Assembly: GCF_954871325.1 (NCBI RefSeq)
Contig: NC_088776.1
Location: forward strand, 10,602,052-10,666,051
DNA: 64,000 nucleotides
Reading direction: 5' to 3'
Source of the DNA: Gordionus sp. m RMFG-2023
Taxonomy: Eukaryota > Nematomorpha > Gordioida > Chordodea > Parachordodidae
This document shows positions 12,001-21,921 of the stretch, piece by piece. The notes under the pieces are model-generated. The model was not told the DNA's origin. It saw only the letters and a list, made by a program, of their open reading frames with translations, and ran no database searches. Positions within the stretch are counted from its first letter, which is position 1, and each line of letters begins with the position of its first letter. The position numbers were made by a program, and so were the translations under genes.

Positions 12001-13912
12001 AAAATTTAAAAAAAAATAAGATAGCAATACAGATAAAGAATGTTTGGTGAAAAGGCTGGCTGGGACAGATACTAGATAAAAATATCCCTGATTTTTTGGG
12101 GGTAAATGGAGGGGGGGGCAGGTTGGTATATTTGTACAATGTTCATTATTAGAAATGTATGATATTCAATTTTTTCATTAGTAGCAGTTCCAGATTCTAA
12201 ATTTTTGTAAATTGCATGGATGGGTACATTATAAGATTTTATAAAAAAAATTAAAAATTAACTCTTACATGTAGAATGTAAATTTAGTTCAATCAAAAAA
12301 TATATATAAATTTATTAGTATATCTTCAGTAAAATAAACAATATTCAATATTTTATTCATCTAGATGTTTTTTTGTGTTTTAATTATGTTTATTATTTTA
12401 CATAATCCTTAATCATATGTTCTGGGGTCTTTTTGATTGAGACATTTCTGTCTAATTGACAAATATAATATGCAATAGGCCTATTCAAAAATTAATCAAA
12501 ATTTTTATTTGTTGCAAATAATTTGAATCTAATAGTAAATTATTTGTTTGGTTCAAATATGAATAAACAATTATTTAGAATCATTATTAATGTTTTTTAA
12601 TAAAATTTAAATTGAAAAACTTTCAATTTGACAAATGATATATAATAAACAAGGTAAACAACTAATTTGGTTAAAAAAATCACCAATCTTGAGAAGAAAC
12701 CCTATTTACCTTAAAAATTGGTTTGGTATTATAAATTAATATGCATAAAAAAATAATCTATCCAGATTTCAAATAATTCGAATCAGAAAACACATAGTAA
12801 GTTTTATTATTCGTACAAATACAAAATACCTGACAATTCAATTTGTTTTTAAATAGGCCTATAAAATATCAAGTGATAAATCCACAACTAGAATGATTTT
12901 AATTTAACAAAGAAAGATTATAAACATTGAAATTATTTGACAAAATAATAACTTTGAATAGCTTAAATAGCAAATTCTGGTGGGCTACAGTTAAAATTGG
13001 ATATCCCATTTTGTTAGTAACAAATATATCGGTTGTTAATGCTATGTATTTGATAGGCTCTGTTAGCCATCTTTCAACAACAAATGGGTTAGATGGTAAA
13101 TCTGCTGTAACTTTTAAGGCTAATGTAATTTTATTATTATTAGTAGTTTGATTTGATGGTGAGGCACATTCCAAACACATTTCTTGAAAAATATTACTCA
13201 TTTTATTCCATCTATTTAATAGTTTTGTGTAAAAAAAAATATATGATTTATTATTACATATTCCATGTGAGATTTTCTTCCTTATCTTCATCTTGTGAAA
13301 AATCTCCATTTTGAAGAGGACTTTGTAACATCAAAGGTATTTCAATAATGAGCTATATAAAATAAATTAAAATATTATCTTATTAAAAAAAAACTTGTAG
13401 GGCATTAATATCTGAATATAAAATTTGGTATAATGCTTTAGATAGTTGTACAAAATTTTCAGTCAAAAATGGTATGATTACAGATGGGTATTTTAAATAT
13501 TCAGCATATTGTAATTCATATTTAATTATCTAAAATTAGAAGTTAATCAGATTATTCATGTAATAAAACTTGATGTATATCTGTCTTTGATAATATATGT
13601 TTGATACAGCTGTCAGAGAGTTTACCAATAACAAATTTATTCAACTCTACAATATACTATAAATAAGACAATCTATATACATTACCTAAAGTTGATTTGC
13701 TTCCTTCGCATTTATTTATTTTAAAATTCTCAAGAAAATCATTACTACAACCAATATGTTCGGCAAAAAAGTCAAATCTTTAAATTAAATAGTTAAATTC
13801 CTTTGAAATTATTTTAATATTACCCAAAATCATTATCTTTTTGCAAGAATTTGAGATATTTGCAATTTGAAGTATTTGTAGGAATATCTAATCCAACTAA
13901 TAATGAAGACAT
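34..13912 (-). CDS. PRMT5: Protein arginine methyltransferase 5 (5' eleven exons; continues past left edge)
   Basis: PRMT5 is the type II arginine methyltransferase that makes symmetric dimethylarginine on Sm proteins and histones, in complex with MEP50. Exons on the minus strand: 13912-13824, 13777-13686, 13646-13570, 13529-13395, 13352-13258, 13211-12953, 11993-11904, 11819-11748, 9456-9379, 478-417 and 146-34; all junctions keep frame and give about 387 residues. Diagnostic stretches are [19 protein letters not shown] and TNKMGYPIL (TIM-barrel domain), [22 protein letters not shown], and the SAM-binding motif VVGAGRGPL followed by AVEKNP in the last visible exon. The rest of the Rossmann fold, the double-E loop and the C-terminal barrel lie outside the window. 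The start is the first ATG, giving [11 protein letters not shown]. Introns are mostly 30-70 bp, but those at 479-9378 and 9457-11747 are filled with fold-back transposons. Head to head with the TRMT10 gene. Confidence 0.93.
479..1003. other. AT-rich intron sequence, nothing recognised
   Basis: First part (in plus coordinates) of the 8.9-kb PRMT5 intron. No open frame or repeat that I can name before the hAT terminus at about 1,004. Confidence 0.5.
1004..1604 (-). mobile_element. hAT transposon remnant: 3' terminus and transposase C-terminal dimerisation domain
   Basis: A terminus beginning TAGAGGTGGGCGCGGGCC lies at about 1,004. Minus-strand frames at 1,256-1,560 carry the hAT C-terminal dimerisation pattern: ELKRF...IFKFWKQK in one frame and [20 protein letters not shown]...LLFLNKN in another. 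The switch of frame within this short stretch means it is decayed. It ends where the large fold-back element begins at 1,605, so it may be the 3' end of the same hAT copy or a separate copy into which the fold-back inserted. It lies inside a PRMT5 intron. Confidence 0.7.
2078..2862. mobile_element. Nested TIR element, left-arm copy (unclassified DNA transposon)
   Basis: Bounded by inverted termini GTCGGTCTAGAATTG and CAATTCTAGACCGAC, followed inward by GTGCTCCACT-type sequence. A minus-strand frame at 2,549-2,833 (94 codons) contains [20 protein letters not shown] and ends VKVRICR. This recalls the N-terminal segment of some invertebrate transposon proteins that run into VCK-x-x-FL-x-TL, but I cannot name the superfamily. 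Confidence 0.6.
3720..4597 (-). pseudogene. hAT transposase fragment: BED finger and catalytic N-terminal half
   Basis: Minus-strand frames read a BED-type zinc finger ([15 protein letters not shown], 4,400-4,597), then the hAT catalytic start ([19 protein letters not shown], 4,076-4,318), then [23 protein letters not shown] and ITRWNSVY down to about 3,745. That is the canonical order for a hAT transposase. Stop codons interrupt the part after TDNGANL, and the C-terminal third is missing here. The BED-finger end is duplicated in inverted orientation at about 3,575-3,700, showing that the fold-back arms reach into the gene. As it stands it is not functional. Confidence 0.8.
4734..4956. mobile_element. 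223-bp hAT-type MITE with 8-bp target duplication
   Basis: A palindromic element with ends TAGTGTTGTTAAACGG and ACAACACTG. It is flanked by the perfect octamer AAGTTAAC (4,726-4,733 and 4,957-4,964). The opposite arm of the host fold-back keeps the uninterrupted sequence with one AGTTAAC, giving a natural empty site. It therefore inserted after the arms were duplicated. Confidence 0.88.
5579..6373. mobile_element. Nested TIR element, right-arm copy
   Basis: Inverted counterpart of the element at 2,078-2,862, with the same GTCGGTCTAGAATTG termini. The plus-strand frame at 5,638-5,892 encodes the same product ([20 protein letters not shown]...), and an overlapping frame continues [17 protein letters not shown]. 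The +1 frame change after VRIC suggests decay. Family unassigned. Confidence 0.6.
6876..8787. mobile_element. 1.9-kb fold-back element, unclassified
   Basis: Arms at about 6,876-7,500 and 8,160-8,787 are imperfect inverted copies; both contain GTATACTGGTAGTATA near the tips and GAAAAATGGTACATTT further in. The unique centre holds only short frames, the longest 72 codons at 7,874-8,092, which I do not recognise. No clear target duplication is visible. It lies 30 bp from the 5.2-kb fold-back, inside the same PRMT5 intron. Confidence 0.65.
8788..9378. other. AT-rich intron remainder, nothing recognised
   Basis: Sequence between the second fold-back and the PRMT5 exon at 9,379-9,456. An 84-codon minus-strand frame at 8,754-9,008 overlaps the fold-back end and matches nothing I know. 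Confidence 0.4.
10070..10265. mobile_element. hAT-type MITE (copy of the 223-bp family)
   Basis: Ends TAGTGTTGTTAAAGAGC and CCGTTTAACAGTACTA, with the family's internal CGAGG and GGCTAAAATATTG motifs. Flanking octamers are only weakly alike. It forms the left outer part of the palindrome at 10,124-10,785. Confidence 0.7.
10124..10785. repeat. 0.66-kb palindrome: paired MITE copies around a duplicated LINE-like fragment
   Basis: Two arms of about 300 bp in opposite orientation, joined through a short centre near 10,450-10,480. Each outer part is a MITE copy (the right one, from 10,650, is truncated). Each inner part encodes the same frame (10,245-10,433 plus; 10,482-10,667 minus) with [10 protein letters not shown] and PPIHQWTVC. 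That resembles the conserved C-terminal segment seen after the reverse transcriptase in some LINEs (G-K-x-L-x-W-D-x-T ... F-x-P). The LINE link is tentative. Confidence 0.55.
10910..11740. other. Strand-asymmetric block: pyrimidine-rich then purine-rich intron sequence
   Basis: About 10,910-11,290 is strongly C+T rich on the plus strand (including a C-run near 11,060); 11,440-11,730 is strongly A+G rich. The 90-codon frame at 11,381-11,653 is a low-complexity product of the purine tract, not a gene. Confidence 0.5.
11994..12952. other. PRMT5 intron, no gene or named repeat
   Basis: AT-rich intron between two PRMT5 exons. It contains a short G-run near 12,115 and nothing else I can identify. 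Confidence 0.5.
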
Positions 13913-14319
13913 TTTTTGAATTTAAATATTGGAAAACCGTACTATTATGGGTCAAAATAAAAATGAAGAATAAATAAATATGTATATAAGTAATAGAGTT
14001 AGCTATTTTTAAAAAGCAGCTCAAAACAAGCCGTTTAACAAAACAAATAATATGGCCTGACAAGAGTAAAATGGAAGCACTTAAACCTTCCTAAAAAATA
14101 AGTATTGTTTAGATAAGTTAATGAATTTTTACAAACATTAATTTTACTGCATACTTTAACTTCTACTTATTTATGCACACCGTATTTTTTTAAATCAATA
14201 ATCGTTAAAATAATAAAAACAGGGAATAAATAATTTTGGGTGAATATTTTTTTTTAGCAAACAGTTTCCCAAAGTGGAGTTTAGCATTAGCAAATATAAA
14301 ATAAGCACATATTCGTTAA
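13913..14319. promoter_or_regulatory. Shared upstream region of PRMT5 and TRMT10 (divergent pair)
   Basis: The two start codons (13,912 minus and 14,320 plus) face away from each other across 407 bp, so both promoters must lie here. No TATA box can be picked out in such AT-rich DNA. A decayed fragment of the hAT MITE family (AAACAAGCCGTTTAACA) lies at about 13,985-14,043, so the region has taken at least one insertion. Confidence 0.5.
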
Positions 14320-15397
14320 ATGGACCACATGGAAGTTTCAAAATTAGATGTCGATATAATAAAGTTTTCTAACGAGGCAGATAAATCTAAATTTATCTCA
14401 TTACGTGAAACTTTAAAAGAACAAATTAGTAAATGTCAAAAGAAGAAAATTCTAAAACAGCTATCTTGGTTAATGAACAAAAAAGAAAGAAGGTATATTT
14501 TTATTTTATGATAATTTTATAAAACTTTTCTTTTATAGAGCTAAAGAAAAAAACAAAAAAAAATATAGGACTGCTATCCCTAAAGAAATGGGATATACAT
14601 TAAATCGTAAAAAATTAAAATTGAATAAACCTGAATCAAATGCCTTAAACATTGTGATAGATTTTTCATATTATGATTTGATGACAGAACAAGTAAATAT
14701 AAGTATATTTTCTTTGGTGAATTTTTCAGGAGCTTTCAAAGGGATTAAAACAATTGCAGAGATGTTATGCCATAAATAGGAGAAGTGTTAACCCTGTGAA
14801 TTTACATGCAACAAGCTTTAATGATTATTTATCACAAAAACTAGTACAATCTGCTAATCATTTGAAATGGGATGTTGGTATTTATTTAATTTAAATAATA
14901 GTTAACAATTAATTCAAGGTGAAATTTAGCGAAAATCACTTTAAAGACATATTTCCTGTTTCTGATGTTATATATTTGACTAGCGATTCAGAAAATGAAA
15001 TACATGATGTGGTTTCTTCTAATATATATATTATTGGGGGCTTAGTTGATCACAATAGAAATAAAAAACATTGCTATGAGTAATTATTATACCTATTTTG
15101 AAAAAAAAAATTTAATTTAAAGGCAATGTAAAATTATGAACATAAACCATGGCAAACTTCCGATTGACAAATATCTTTCCATCAAAAAAACAAAAGTTTT
15201 AACTATTGACCATGTGTTCAATATACTCCTCACATATCATAATTGTTCTAATTGGTTAGAAACATTTCAAAAGATTATTCCTAAAGTATAATCACTTTTT
15301 TGTTTACAATTTTTTCAAATTATTTTAGAGAAAAGAAGCTATTCCCATAATCGGAGATGTAAAAAATGAAAATAAATTTAATGATGAAAATGAATAA
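14320..15397 (+). CDS. TRMT10A: tRNA (guanine-9 N1) methyltransferase, TRMT10 family
   Basis: SPOUT-class enzyme that transfers a methyl group from SAM to N1 of purine 9 in tRNA. Six exons on the plus strand: 14320-14492, 14539-14692, 14730-14873, 14919-15079, 15123-15285 and 15329-15397. They join in frame to 287 residues, somewhat shorter than human TRMT10A (339) because the acidic tail is brief. A lysine-rich N-terminal segment is followed by IVIDFSYYDLM, QLQRCYAINRRSVNPV, IYLTSDSENE, IIGGLVDHNRNKKHCYE (the GGLVD loop holds the likely catalytic Asp), LPIDKYLSIKKTKVLTIDHV and NWLETFQKIIPKRKEAIP. Introns are 36-49 bp. Donor GTTGGT at exon 3 was chosen because the alternative one codon away leads to a stop. 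TRMT10B cannot be fully excluded, but the order of motifs fits TRMT10A. Confidence 0.92.
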
Positions 15398-15544
15398 TAT
15401 GTATTGCATTTAATTAAAATAATATAAATAGAGTTTTCTTTGTATTTAATCATTTATATTTATTATAAAGAATTTTAATTGTATCACCCATTCATTGATT
15501 TTTTTAAAGATTATTGGGTGTCATTGGGAATGACTAAAATACAC

Positions 15545-16165
15545 ACCCCCAAAAACTACACGCCCCTTATCAAAGAAGCTTAATTTATAAAAAATAAAAG
15601 CATAATCATATTAAGCTCAAAAATGTTAATATTTGGTTTACAAATTATTTATAACTTATTGGTATTTTGAAAAAACACTTAATATATACATTATTTTTAA
15701 AAAATGAATACAGAATAATGTTTAGCTTTTCAGGGAGATTCAGAAAATGATATTATTCATATTTTATATTTTTTTAAATTTTAATTATCAGAAAAAAAAT
15801 TCTTAACTAAACTATTGTGCCCCTTATCAAATCTTAATTCATAAAAAATTAAAGCATAATCATATTAGGCTCATTAAAAGAAATCAAAAAATGTTAATAT
15901 TAAGTTTATAAATTATTTATTGGTATTTTGAAAAAACACTTAATTTCTTCTTTTTTTGACTAAACTATGTGCCCCAGGTAAATATACATTATTTTTTAAA
16001 AAAAATTAATACAGAATCATGTTTAGCTTTTCAATGAGATTCAGAAAATGGTATTATTCATTTTTTTTAAAGATTCTTTTTAATGATTCTAATATGATTA
16101 CACTATAATTTTTTATGAATTACGCTTCTTTGATAAGGGGTGCATAGTTTAGTTAAAAAAAAATT
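15545..16165. repeat. Cluster of direct and inverted copies of a short MITE-like unit
   Basis: The unit GCCCCTTATCAAA followed by an AAGCATAATCATATTA stretch occurs near 15,560 and 15,830 on the plus strand and inverted near 16,085-16,150 (TTTGATAAGGGG). The outer pair forms an imperfect palindrome. No coding frame. Confidence 0.55.
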
Positions 16166-18200
16166 TTTTTTGATAATAATTGAGCGCAAGGCAGTATTTA
16201 ATTTTATATACATATTTTTAATATAAGAAAAATTATCAAAAATTCACATTTGAGTATTTTTAGGTTTAAAAAACGCGTCTATAGGATTTTCTATTAATAT
16301 TAGTATCCTTTATTTCAAAAAATTATCAATGGAAGTCGTTTTTATGGTTCTAACTATGGCATATTTGTTTGCTATCTCCATCATTGGTGTCTGATGACAA
16401 AAAATTGTACCAGGTGATAAAGTTTTAATCATCATGGTGAAGGATGGATTATCAATCAATGACATGGCTGAACTGTATAAATTATAAAATTGACAATAAC
16501 TTTATCAGCCAGTTTCTGGAAATATTGGCATGTGCACTATTATTAATCAATTTAGCTTGAATGCTATTAAATTTATTTGAGGATATATATTTTTATAGTT
16601 TAAACAAATAAATTTTTAGCCACCTTTTGTTTTTACATAAATTTATATTATTGTTATCAAGAACATTTTCTTTCAGGGTACCTTGTCTGACTCACTTACA
16701 TCGATTTAGATATTCATTTGCGATGACATTTTATATAATTTACACCAGATGATCTAGGTTTATATTATAAATTACAAATTGAAAATATAAATTTCAAAAT
16801 TTAATAATAAATTATAAAAATTATAATTAATCACTATATTATATTTAAATTTTCATGTTTATAGTTACATTGATTATATTTTTAAAAAGTAAAAAGGAGC
16901 CCGCTAATAGGATAAATAATTGGAAAAAAAGTAGCGCGATATTATCTATAGCTACCAAAAAGATAGCGCGCAACTTTTAACGATCTACTTACAACTCTAC
17001 AACATCCTCACACCTAGCAAGATATAAATTTTATCTTATCTGCAAAGATAATTTTTTTAGAGGTTTTATGAAATCGATATCTTAAAAATAATTTTGATTA
17101 CAACTATGTTCAGAATAATTTGAGCATAATTGAGTACTAAATATCTATTTCACACCAACATTGATCAAACTGTACTGATTTCTCATTAGATTAAGAGAAA
17201 ATTTCTAATTCATCCGTCATTCAATTTCACTAAGAAAATAATAGTGACTAAAAATAAAAGCATAATAGATAAAATAAACAATATGTAGTTAAAAATTTTC
17301 GAATAATGACGATCACCTAATTATATATTCAAAATAATTTTGTAAAACGCAAGAATAAAATTTATATTTAATAAATATGATATGCGCAAAAAAAATTTTT
17401 AATGGTAAATTTTATACTCTTTTGTGGTTAACGTTGCATATATGCTACATTTATCTCTATTTGATCCCCTCTTTAAATAGGTTGTACTATATATATCATT
17501 TTTACGAAAAGAATTTTTAGAATGAAAAGATTAATTTTTTAAGACGGAAATCATACATGAAAACATCTTAATTTAAGTACATACTATCAATTAGTAAATT
17601 GTTGATTATTTTTTAACTCTATAAATTTAATAAGCTCTATGAATAGAACAATTTTATATTGTTTATAATAATATTCCCACTAGATGGGGTATTATTAAAA
17701 ATGTTAAAAATTCTCTATTTTAATAATATATAATAAAAACAATTACCTGACTATAATAATAAGTTTATTAATGCAATTTTTAACAGATTTTTTCTACAAA
17801 GGTTCTTGGTTTACATTTTTTTAAATATTTTATTTTTTCAGATTCCAAAAGAAATTAATAATATAATATCGCTAAAATTACAATAATTATTCCATTTTTT
17901 CCTAATATTATTTTTTATATAAAAAAACTACCTAAATAAACATAATATAACAATGATATTTTATAAGTTTTATAGCAAAATTTTTAAAAATATGATCAAT
18001 GGCTACTGTACCACCAAGCCATATATGCCCCCTTCTCAATAAAATTAGTTAATAATTTATTTTAATTCCCTCATAGCATCCTTCCTGATCCTCCTCTCTC
18101 TAATATGGGCAAATTATCATTAGAAATAAAGATATGATAATATTAACTAATTTTATAAAATTTATATTTTGTTGGATTTATATCAAAATAAAATAATAGT
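16166..18200. other. AT-rich intergenic sequence, nothing recognised
   Basis: About 2 kb downstream of the TRMT10 gene without a supported gene, RNA or transposon. A small patch near 16,930-16,980 repeats TAGCGCG-type words. Confidence 0.5.
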
Positions 18201-18203
18201 GCT

Positions 18204-18312
18204 GTAAACATTTTTAAAAAAATCGATCGCGCTCAACGTTCATTGACAAAAATTGAACGCGTTTTCACTTTCAAAAATAAAGAACGCGTTCACTCGTTCA
18301 AAATTTTATGAT
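18204..18312. mobile_element. Short hAT-like fragment
   Basis: Begins TAGTGCTGTAAACA and continues with repeated GAACGCGTT words, a layout seen at hAT ends. The far end is not defined. Confidence 0.35.
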
Positions 18313-18659
18313 TAATTTTTTTTTAATTTACTATAAATAAATGTCTTTTTTAACACGATATATTAACCATGTTAAAAATTAATATAGTTTTATTTTAATA
18401 TTATTAATAAGTTATAAAACGTTTTTCGCCCTCTAGTTGTGGATACAACAGAGCTACGCTATTTTTCTCAAAATCCATCAAACTGGATATTTAATTTAGG
18501 TGGAGAAATATGAGGAGCCCTTCACGCGTTTGTGGGCAAGCCGCACGTACTTGTACACACAACAGCCTGAGAACTGTTGTTTAAATGTCTATAAGCTCAT
18601 AACAGAAGAGTTGGGCAACAAAAGTCTCTACCCAAGAACTACAATATAATTTAATTACT

Positions 18660-19254
18660 TTAAGGGTCGGGTGGCGGATTTTAAATATGTGTAAGCCTTA
18701 ATTATACAAATAAATATATAAGATAGAGAGATTAAAAATTAGAATAAATAAAAAGTGGTTTACAAGAGAAAATATATTAAAGTGTTGTAAAAACCAATAA
18801 ACAAAAAGGATTTAACGATGAAAAGCTTTTTGAGAAAAGTAAATTTATGTAAAAAGTAAGTAGAAAGGGTAAAAGTAAATAAAGTAGTGTTCTAAAATAG
18901 AAATTTTTTAGAAATTGGAATAAATTGTAAAAGAAAAGTATGGTGGTAAAGATAAATGTGGAGTTTAAATAAAAAATAAAATAATAAAGCATTATTAGGA
19001 ATAAGCAAGGTTGAATAAAATATAATATAAGAAACGGTGCTGATTAAATTTAAGAATTAATAAAAGCAAGTGATTATAAGTATTAATTTTAAAAAACAAA
19101 AATTGATGCATTAAAAGATTAATATGTAGTTAGTTTAATATAAGGAAAATTTAAGACTATTTATTAAAAGAAATAAAATAATATTTTCAATTGAAGGATG
19201 AATAAAAATAATATGTAATTTATAATAGTTCATAAGAAATTTAAAAGAAGGTAG
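18660..19254. other. Purine-rich AT sequence upstream of the LTR element
   Basis: The plus strand is dominated by A and G (AAAAGTAAGTAGAAAGG-type words). Minus-strand frames here are low-complexity by-products. Confidence 0.4.
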
Positions 19255-19678
19255 TAAAGTATATTAGAAAATTGGTTGTATTCCATAAAGTATTTTAGAA
19301 TATTGGTTTATATAGAAATCGTTTATTTAAATAAATTATTAAATTTTATACAATATATTTTTTTACCTTTATTAATTTTACCATATAAAAAAATTTATTA
19401 TTTGCTATAAACTTTTGATAACATATTATATTATATAAAATAAAAATATTAGTATTTCGTAAATATCATTCACTGATTTTTTTTTTGGTTAGTTATAATT
19501 ATCATATATATTTTAAAATTTTACATTCTCTTTTGAACTAAAAAAAATCTACTTTATATAACAAAATATATCAAAATTTATATAAAAAAAATCAATCTAT
19601 CAATTTATAAAAAAAAATCAATTTATATCAACATAAAAAAAACAATTTAAAGGTTAGTATTAATCGGTCATATTAACA
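19255..19678 (-). repeat. 3' LTR
   Basis: The longer of the two terminal repeats; it ends at the polypurine tract at 19,679-19,690. Confidence 0.75.
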
Positions 19679-20472
19679 TTCCACCCTTTAAAAAAATGAT
19701 CTCCACTCAGGTTTTTCTTACATGTGAATCTTATCGTCACTTCAGTCATTTGTTTCTCAATTGCTCCATAAGTCATTTGTTCGTATATCTTTAGATTGTT
19801 TGTTTGACCATCTGATTATCGTTTGTTGAATCGATTATCGAACATCATGAAACATCGTTGGTTGAACATCATTGTTGAAACGTCGTTAGTTGAACATTGC
19901 TTGTTGATTAGCTGTTTGTATTGATCATCCCATTTCTCTTTCAAAATTTTATATATATATTTTTTTTTACAAAATTTTATTTATTCATAACAATCATTTT
20001 CTATGTCGTAGGTCATATTCTCGCTTTTGAACTTGACTTTGAATTTTGAACTTAACTTCGAATTTTCGAATCTTGAACTTGTTCACTTCTTCCACCTCTA
20101 AAATTTTTTTTTCCTTTGTAGAATTTTATTTGATATTTTATTGTTGTTTAGCCTCAGTCATATCTTTTCATTAATTTTAGCTTGTTATTCTTATCATCTA
20201 ATCATTCGCTTGAACATCATCTTCACACTAGCTTGTTCATCTCGTTATTTATTATCATTTTTATCAATGTTTGTAAATATATATTATGATCAATATATCT
20301 CAAATAAAATAATGATAATGGAATAATAATTTATCAGAATCATTCATAAGGATAAGAATCATAATTTGGAATGTAGAATAATAGAATATTTGGAATTGTT
20401 TCATTTTATATAATAATTTTTTTTTATATTTATTTAATTATTTTTATTTTTTAAATTTTACTCCTTTATTTT

Positions 20473-20793
20473 TCAATTTAAACACTTTTTTATATCATAA
20501 TTTCTCTTTAACTTGTTCTTTATAACAAAATTTCTCTTTCTCCTTACATTTTCAACATACGATCTCCATATCGTACTCCTAATCTCTCTTTCAACATCAC
20601 GATATTTAATCACCTTTGTTTTAATTTTCTTTTCCAAAGTTTTTTTAAATTTTTTATTAATTATAAAATTTTTTATTTTATTATTTTCTTCAATTTTTAT
20701 TTCATTATTTCCTTTATGGATTATTTCCTTATTTTCTTTAAAGTTTATTTCCTTATTTTCTTTAAAGTTAATTTCCTCATTTTCTATAATCAC
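20473..20793 (-). CDS. Second frame of the LTR element (low complexity, basic)
   Basis: 106 codons rich in Asn, Lys and Glu, with a short repeat of INFKENKE and a basic end (RKRNFVIKNKLKRN). It lies inside the LTR element downstream of the gag-like frame. Basic tails are common in nucleic-acid-binding gag C-termini. Function not otherwise identifiable. Confidence 0.35.
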   Translation of the reverse strand: MIIENEEINFKENKEINFKENKEIIHKGNNEIKIEENNKIKNFIINKKFKKTLEKKIKTKVIKYRDVEREIRSTIWRSYVENVRRKRNFVIKNKLKRNYDIKKCLN

Positions 20794-20823
20794 AAATGTT
20801 TCAAATTTTATTATATAATTTAT

Positions 20824-21228
20824 TTATTTTAGTTTATAAGAAGGTTTTAATTTAATATTTTCTAATTTTTTTATACTAAAAGATTTACAATTATAATGAT
20901 AATTTCTTTTATAATAATGTGTTTCTTTATCCAATTTTCTATTTTTATAACAATTCTCATTATTAGATTTACTAAAATTTTTATTAGAACAATTTTCTTT
21001 TATTTCTGTAGCCGATTTATAATTACATAAACACTTTAATGTATATAATGTTTTATCATAACTCGAATTTAACTCTCTTGGAAACACTGCTTTCATGACT
21101 AAATATAATTCATCTGGTAAATTACCTATTAAGCTTAGAGTATTCTCACTATCATGAAATTTTAAATAATCTTCTAACTTGTCAATGGACTTTGTTTTAT
21201 TATTATTATCCCATATTGGTCTATTCAT
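20824..21228 (-). CDS. gag-like protein frame of the LTR element
   Basis: 134 codons. The first 90 residues are clearly related to the start of the frame at 25,535-26,497: both have W/Y-D-N at the start, an L-P-D/E-x-L-Y-L-x-M stretch and KCLCNYKSATEIKE / KYLSGYKAEKEIKE. The C-terminal part is rich in Asn, Lys and Cys. The position after the 5' LTR and primer-binding site suggests a gag role; no capsid fold can be proven by eye. Confidence 0.5.
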   Translation of the reverse strand: MNRPIWDNNNKTKSIDKLEDYLKFHDSENTLSLIGNLPDELYLVMKAVFPRELNSSYDKTLYTLKCLCNYKSATEIKENCSNKNFSKSNNENCYKNRKLDKETHYYKRNYHYNCKSFSIKKLENIKLKPSYKLK

Positions 21229-21630
21229 AATTTAGAGAAAATTTTTTTTTTTAATTATTCTTCACTTTTTTAAATTAATCATATCTTACCTGTTTTTAGA
21301 ATAATATAAATATTACATTCCAGAACTTTTTTTATCTAGTTGTCTATATTCTAGTAGCTAAAATCATATCGTCTGTGGATTTAGAATATTTTGTAAGTCA
21401 TTATAGCCCAATTTTATTTAGTTCGTCTAATTTGATATACACCTCATCTGGTAGTCTTTTCGTAAAGGAACCTGCTTTTCAATGTCCAAGATCTGAGTGT
21501 CCTTGAAGATGTCATCTACTCAAAAAAAAGTGACATTTCCTGCATATATTGGAAATTCAATATTTATATTAACATTATTATTGGGAATCTGTTTCATATT
21601 TATTTATTTATTTACGATTTTCTCGAATAT

Positions 21631-21648
21631 GTAGCGGAGCTGCCACCA
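21631..21648 (-). other. Primer-binding site of the LTR element
   Basis: The plus strand reads GTAGCGGAGCTGCCACCA, directly abutting the LTR. The minus strand therefore starts TGGTGGCAGC, complementary to a tRNA 3' end. The tRNA species is not certain; the acceptor end resembles leucine-type tRNAs. Confidence 0.75.
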
Positions 21649-21921
21649 TAAAGTATATTAGAAAATTGGTTGTATTCCATAAAGTATTTTAGAATATTGG
21701 TTTATATAGAAATCGTTTATTTAAATAAATTATTAAATTTTATACAATATATATTTTAAAATTTTACATTCTCTTTTGAACTAAAAAAAATCTACTTTAT
21801 ATAACAAAATATATCAAAATTTATATAAAAAAAATCAATCTATCAATTTATTAAAAAAAATCAATTTATATCAACATAAAAAAAACAATTTAAAGGTTAG
21901 TATTAATCGGTCATATTAACA
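21649..21921 (-). repeat. 5' LTR
   Basis: 273-bp terminal repeat in the same orientation as the copy at 19,255. Confidence 0.75.

Larger units (their letters stand above)
19255..21921 (-). mobile_element. LTR retrotransposon, non-autonomous, with gag-like frame
   Basis: Two direct terminal repeats (19,255-19,678 and 21,649-21,921) begin TGTTAATATGACCG on the minus strand. Next to the 5' LTR is a primer-binding site whose plus-strand sequence, GTAGCGGAGCTGCCACCA, looks like a tRNA 3' end with CCA. Before the 3' LTR is the polypurine tract TAAAGGGTGGAA. Only gag-like minus-strand frames are present between them; no reverse transcriptase or integrase was seen. The LTRs match closely apart from a block of about 150 bp present in only one, so the insertion is probably fairly young. 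No target duplication could be found. The coding part looks incomplete. Confidence 0.8.

Noticed and set aside
13833-14063. 76-codon minus-strand frame across the PRMT5 start
   Set aside because: It runs in another frame over the first PRMT5 exon and the MITE fragment; PRMT5 similarity clearly selects the other frame.
18777-18992. 71-codon hydrophobic minus-strand frame
   Set aside because: By-product of a purine-rich plus strand; low complexity, no motif.
20513-20818. 101-codon hydrophobic plus-strand frame
   Set aside because: Opposite strand of the low-complexity basic frame of the LTR element; Phe/Leu/Ile repeats arise from that sequence.
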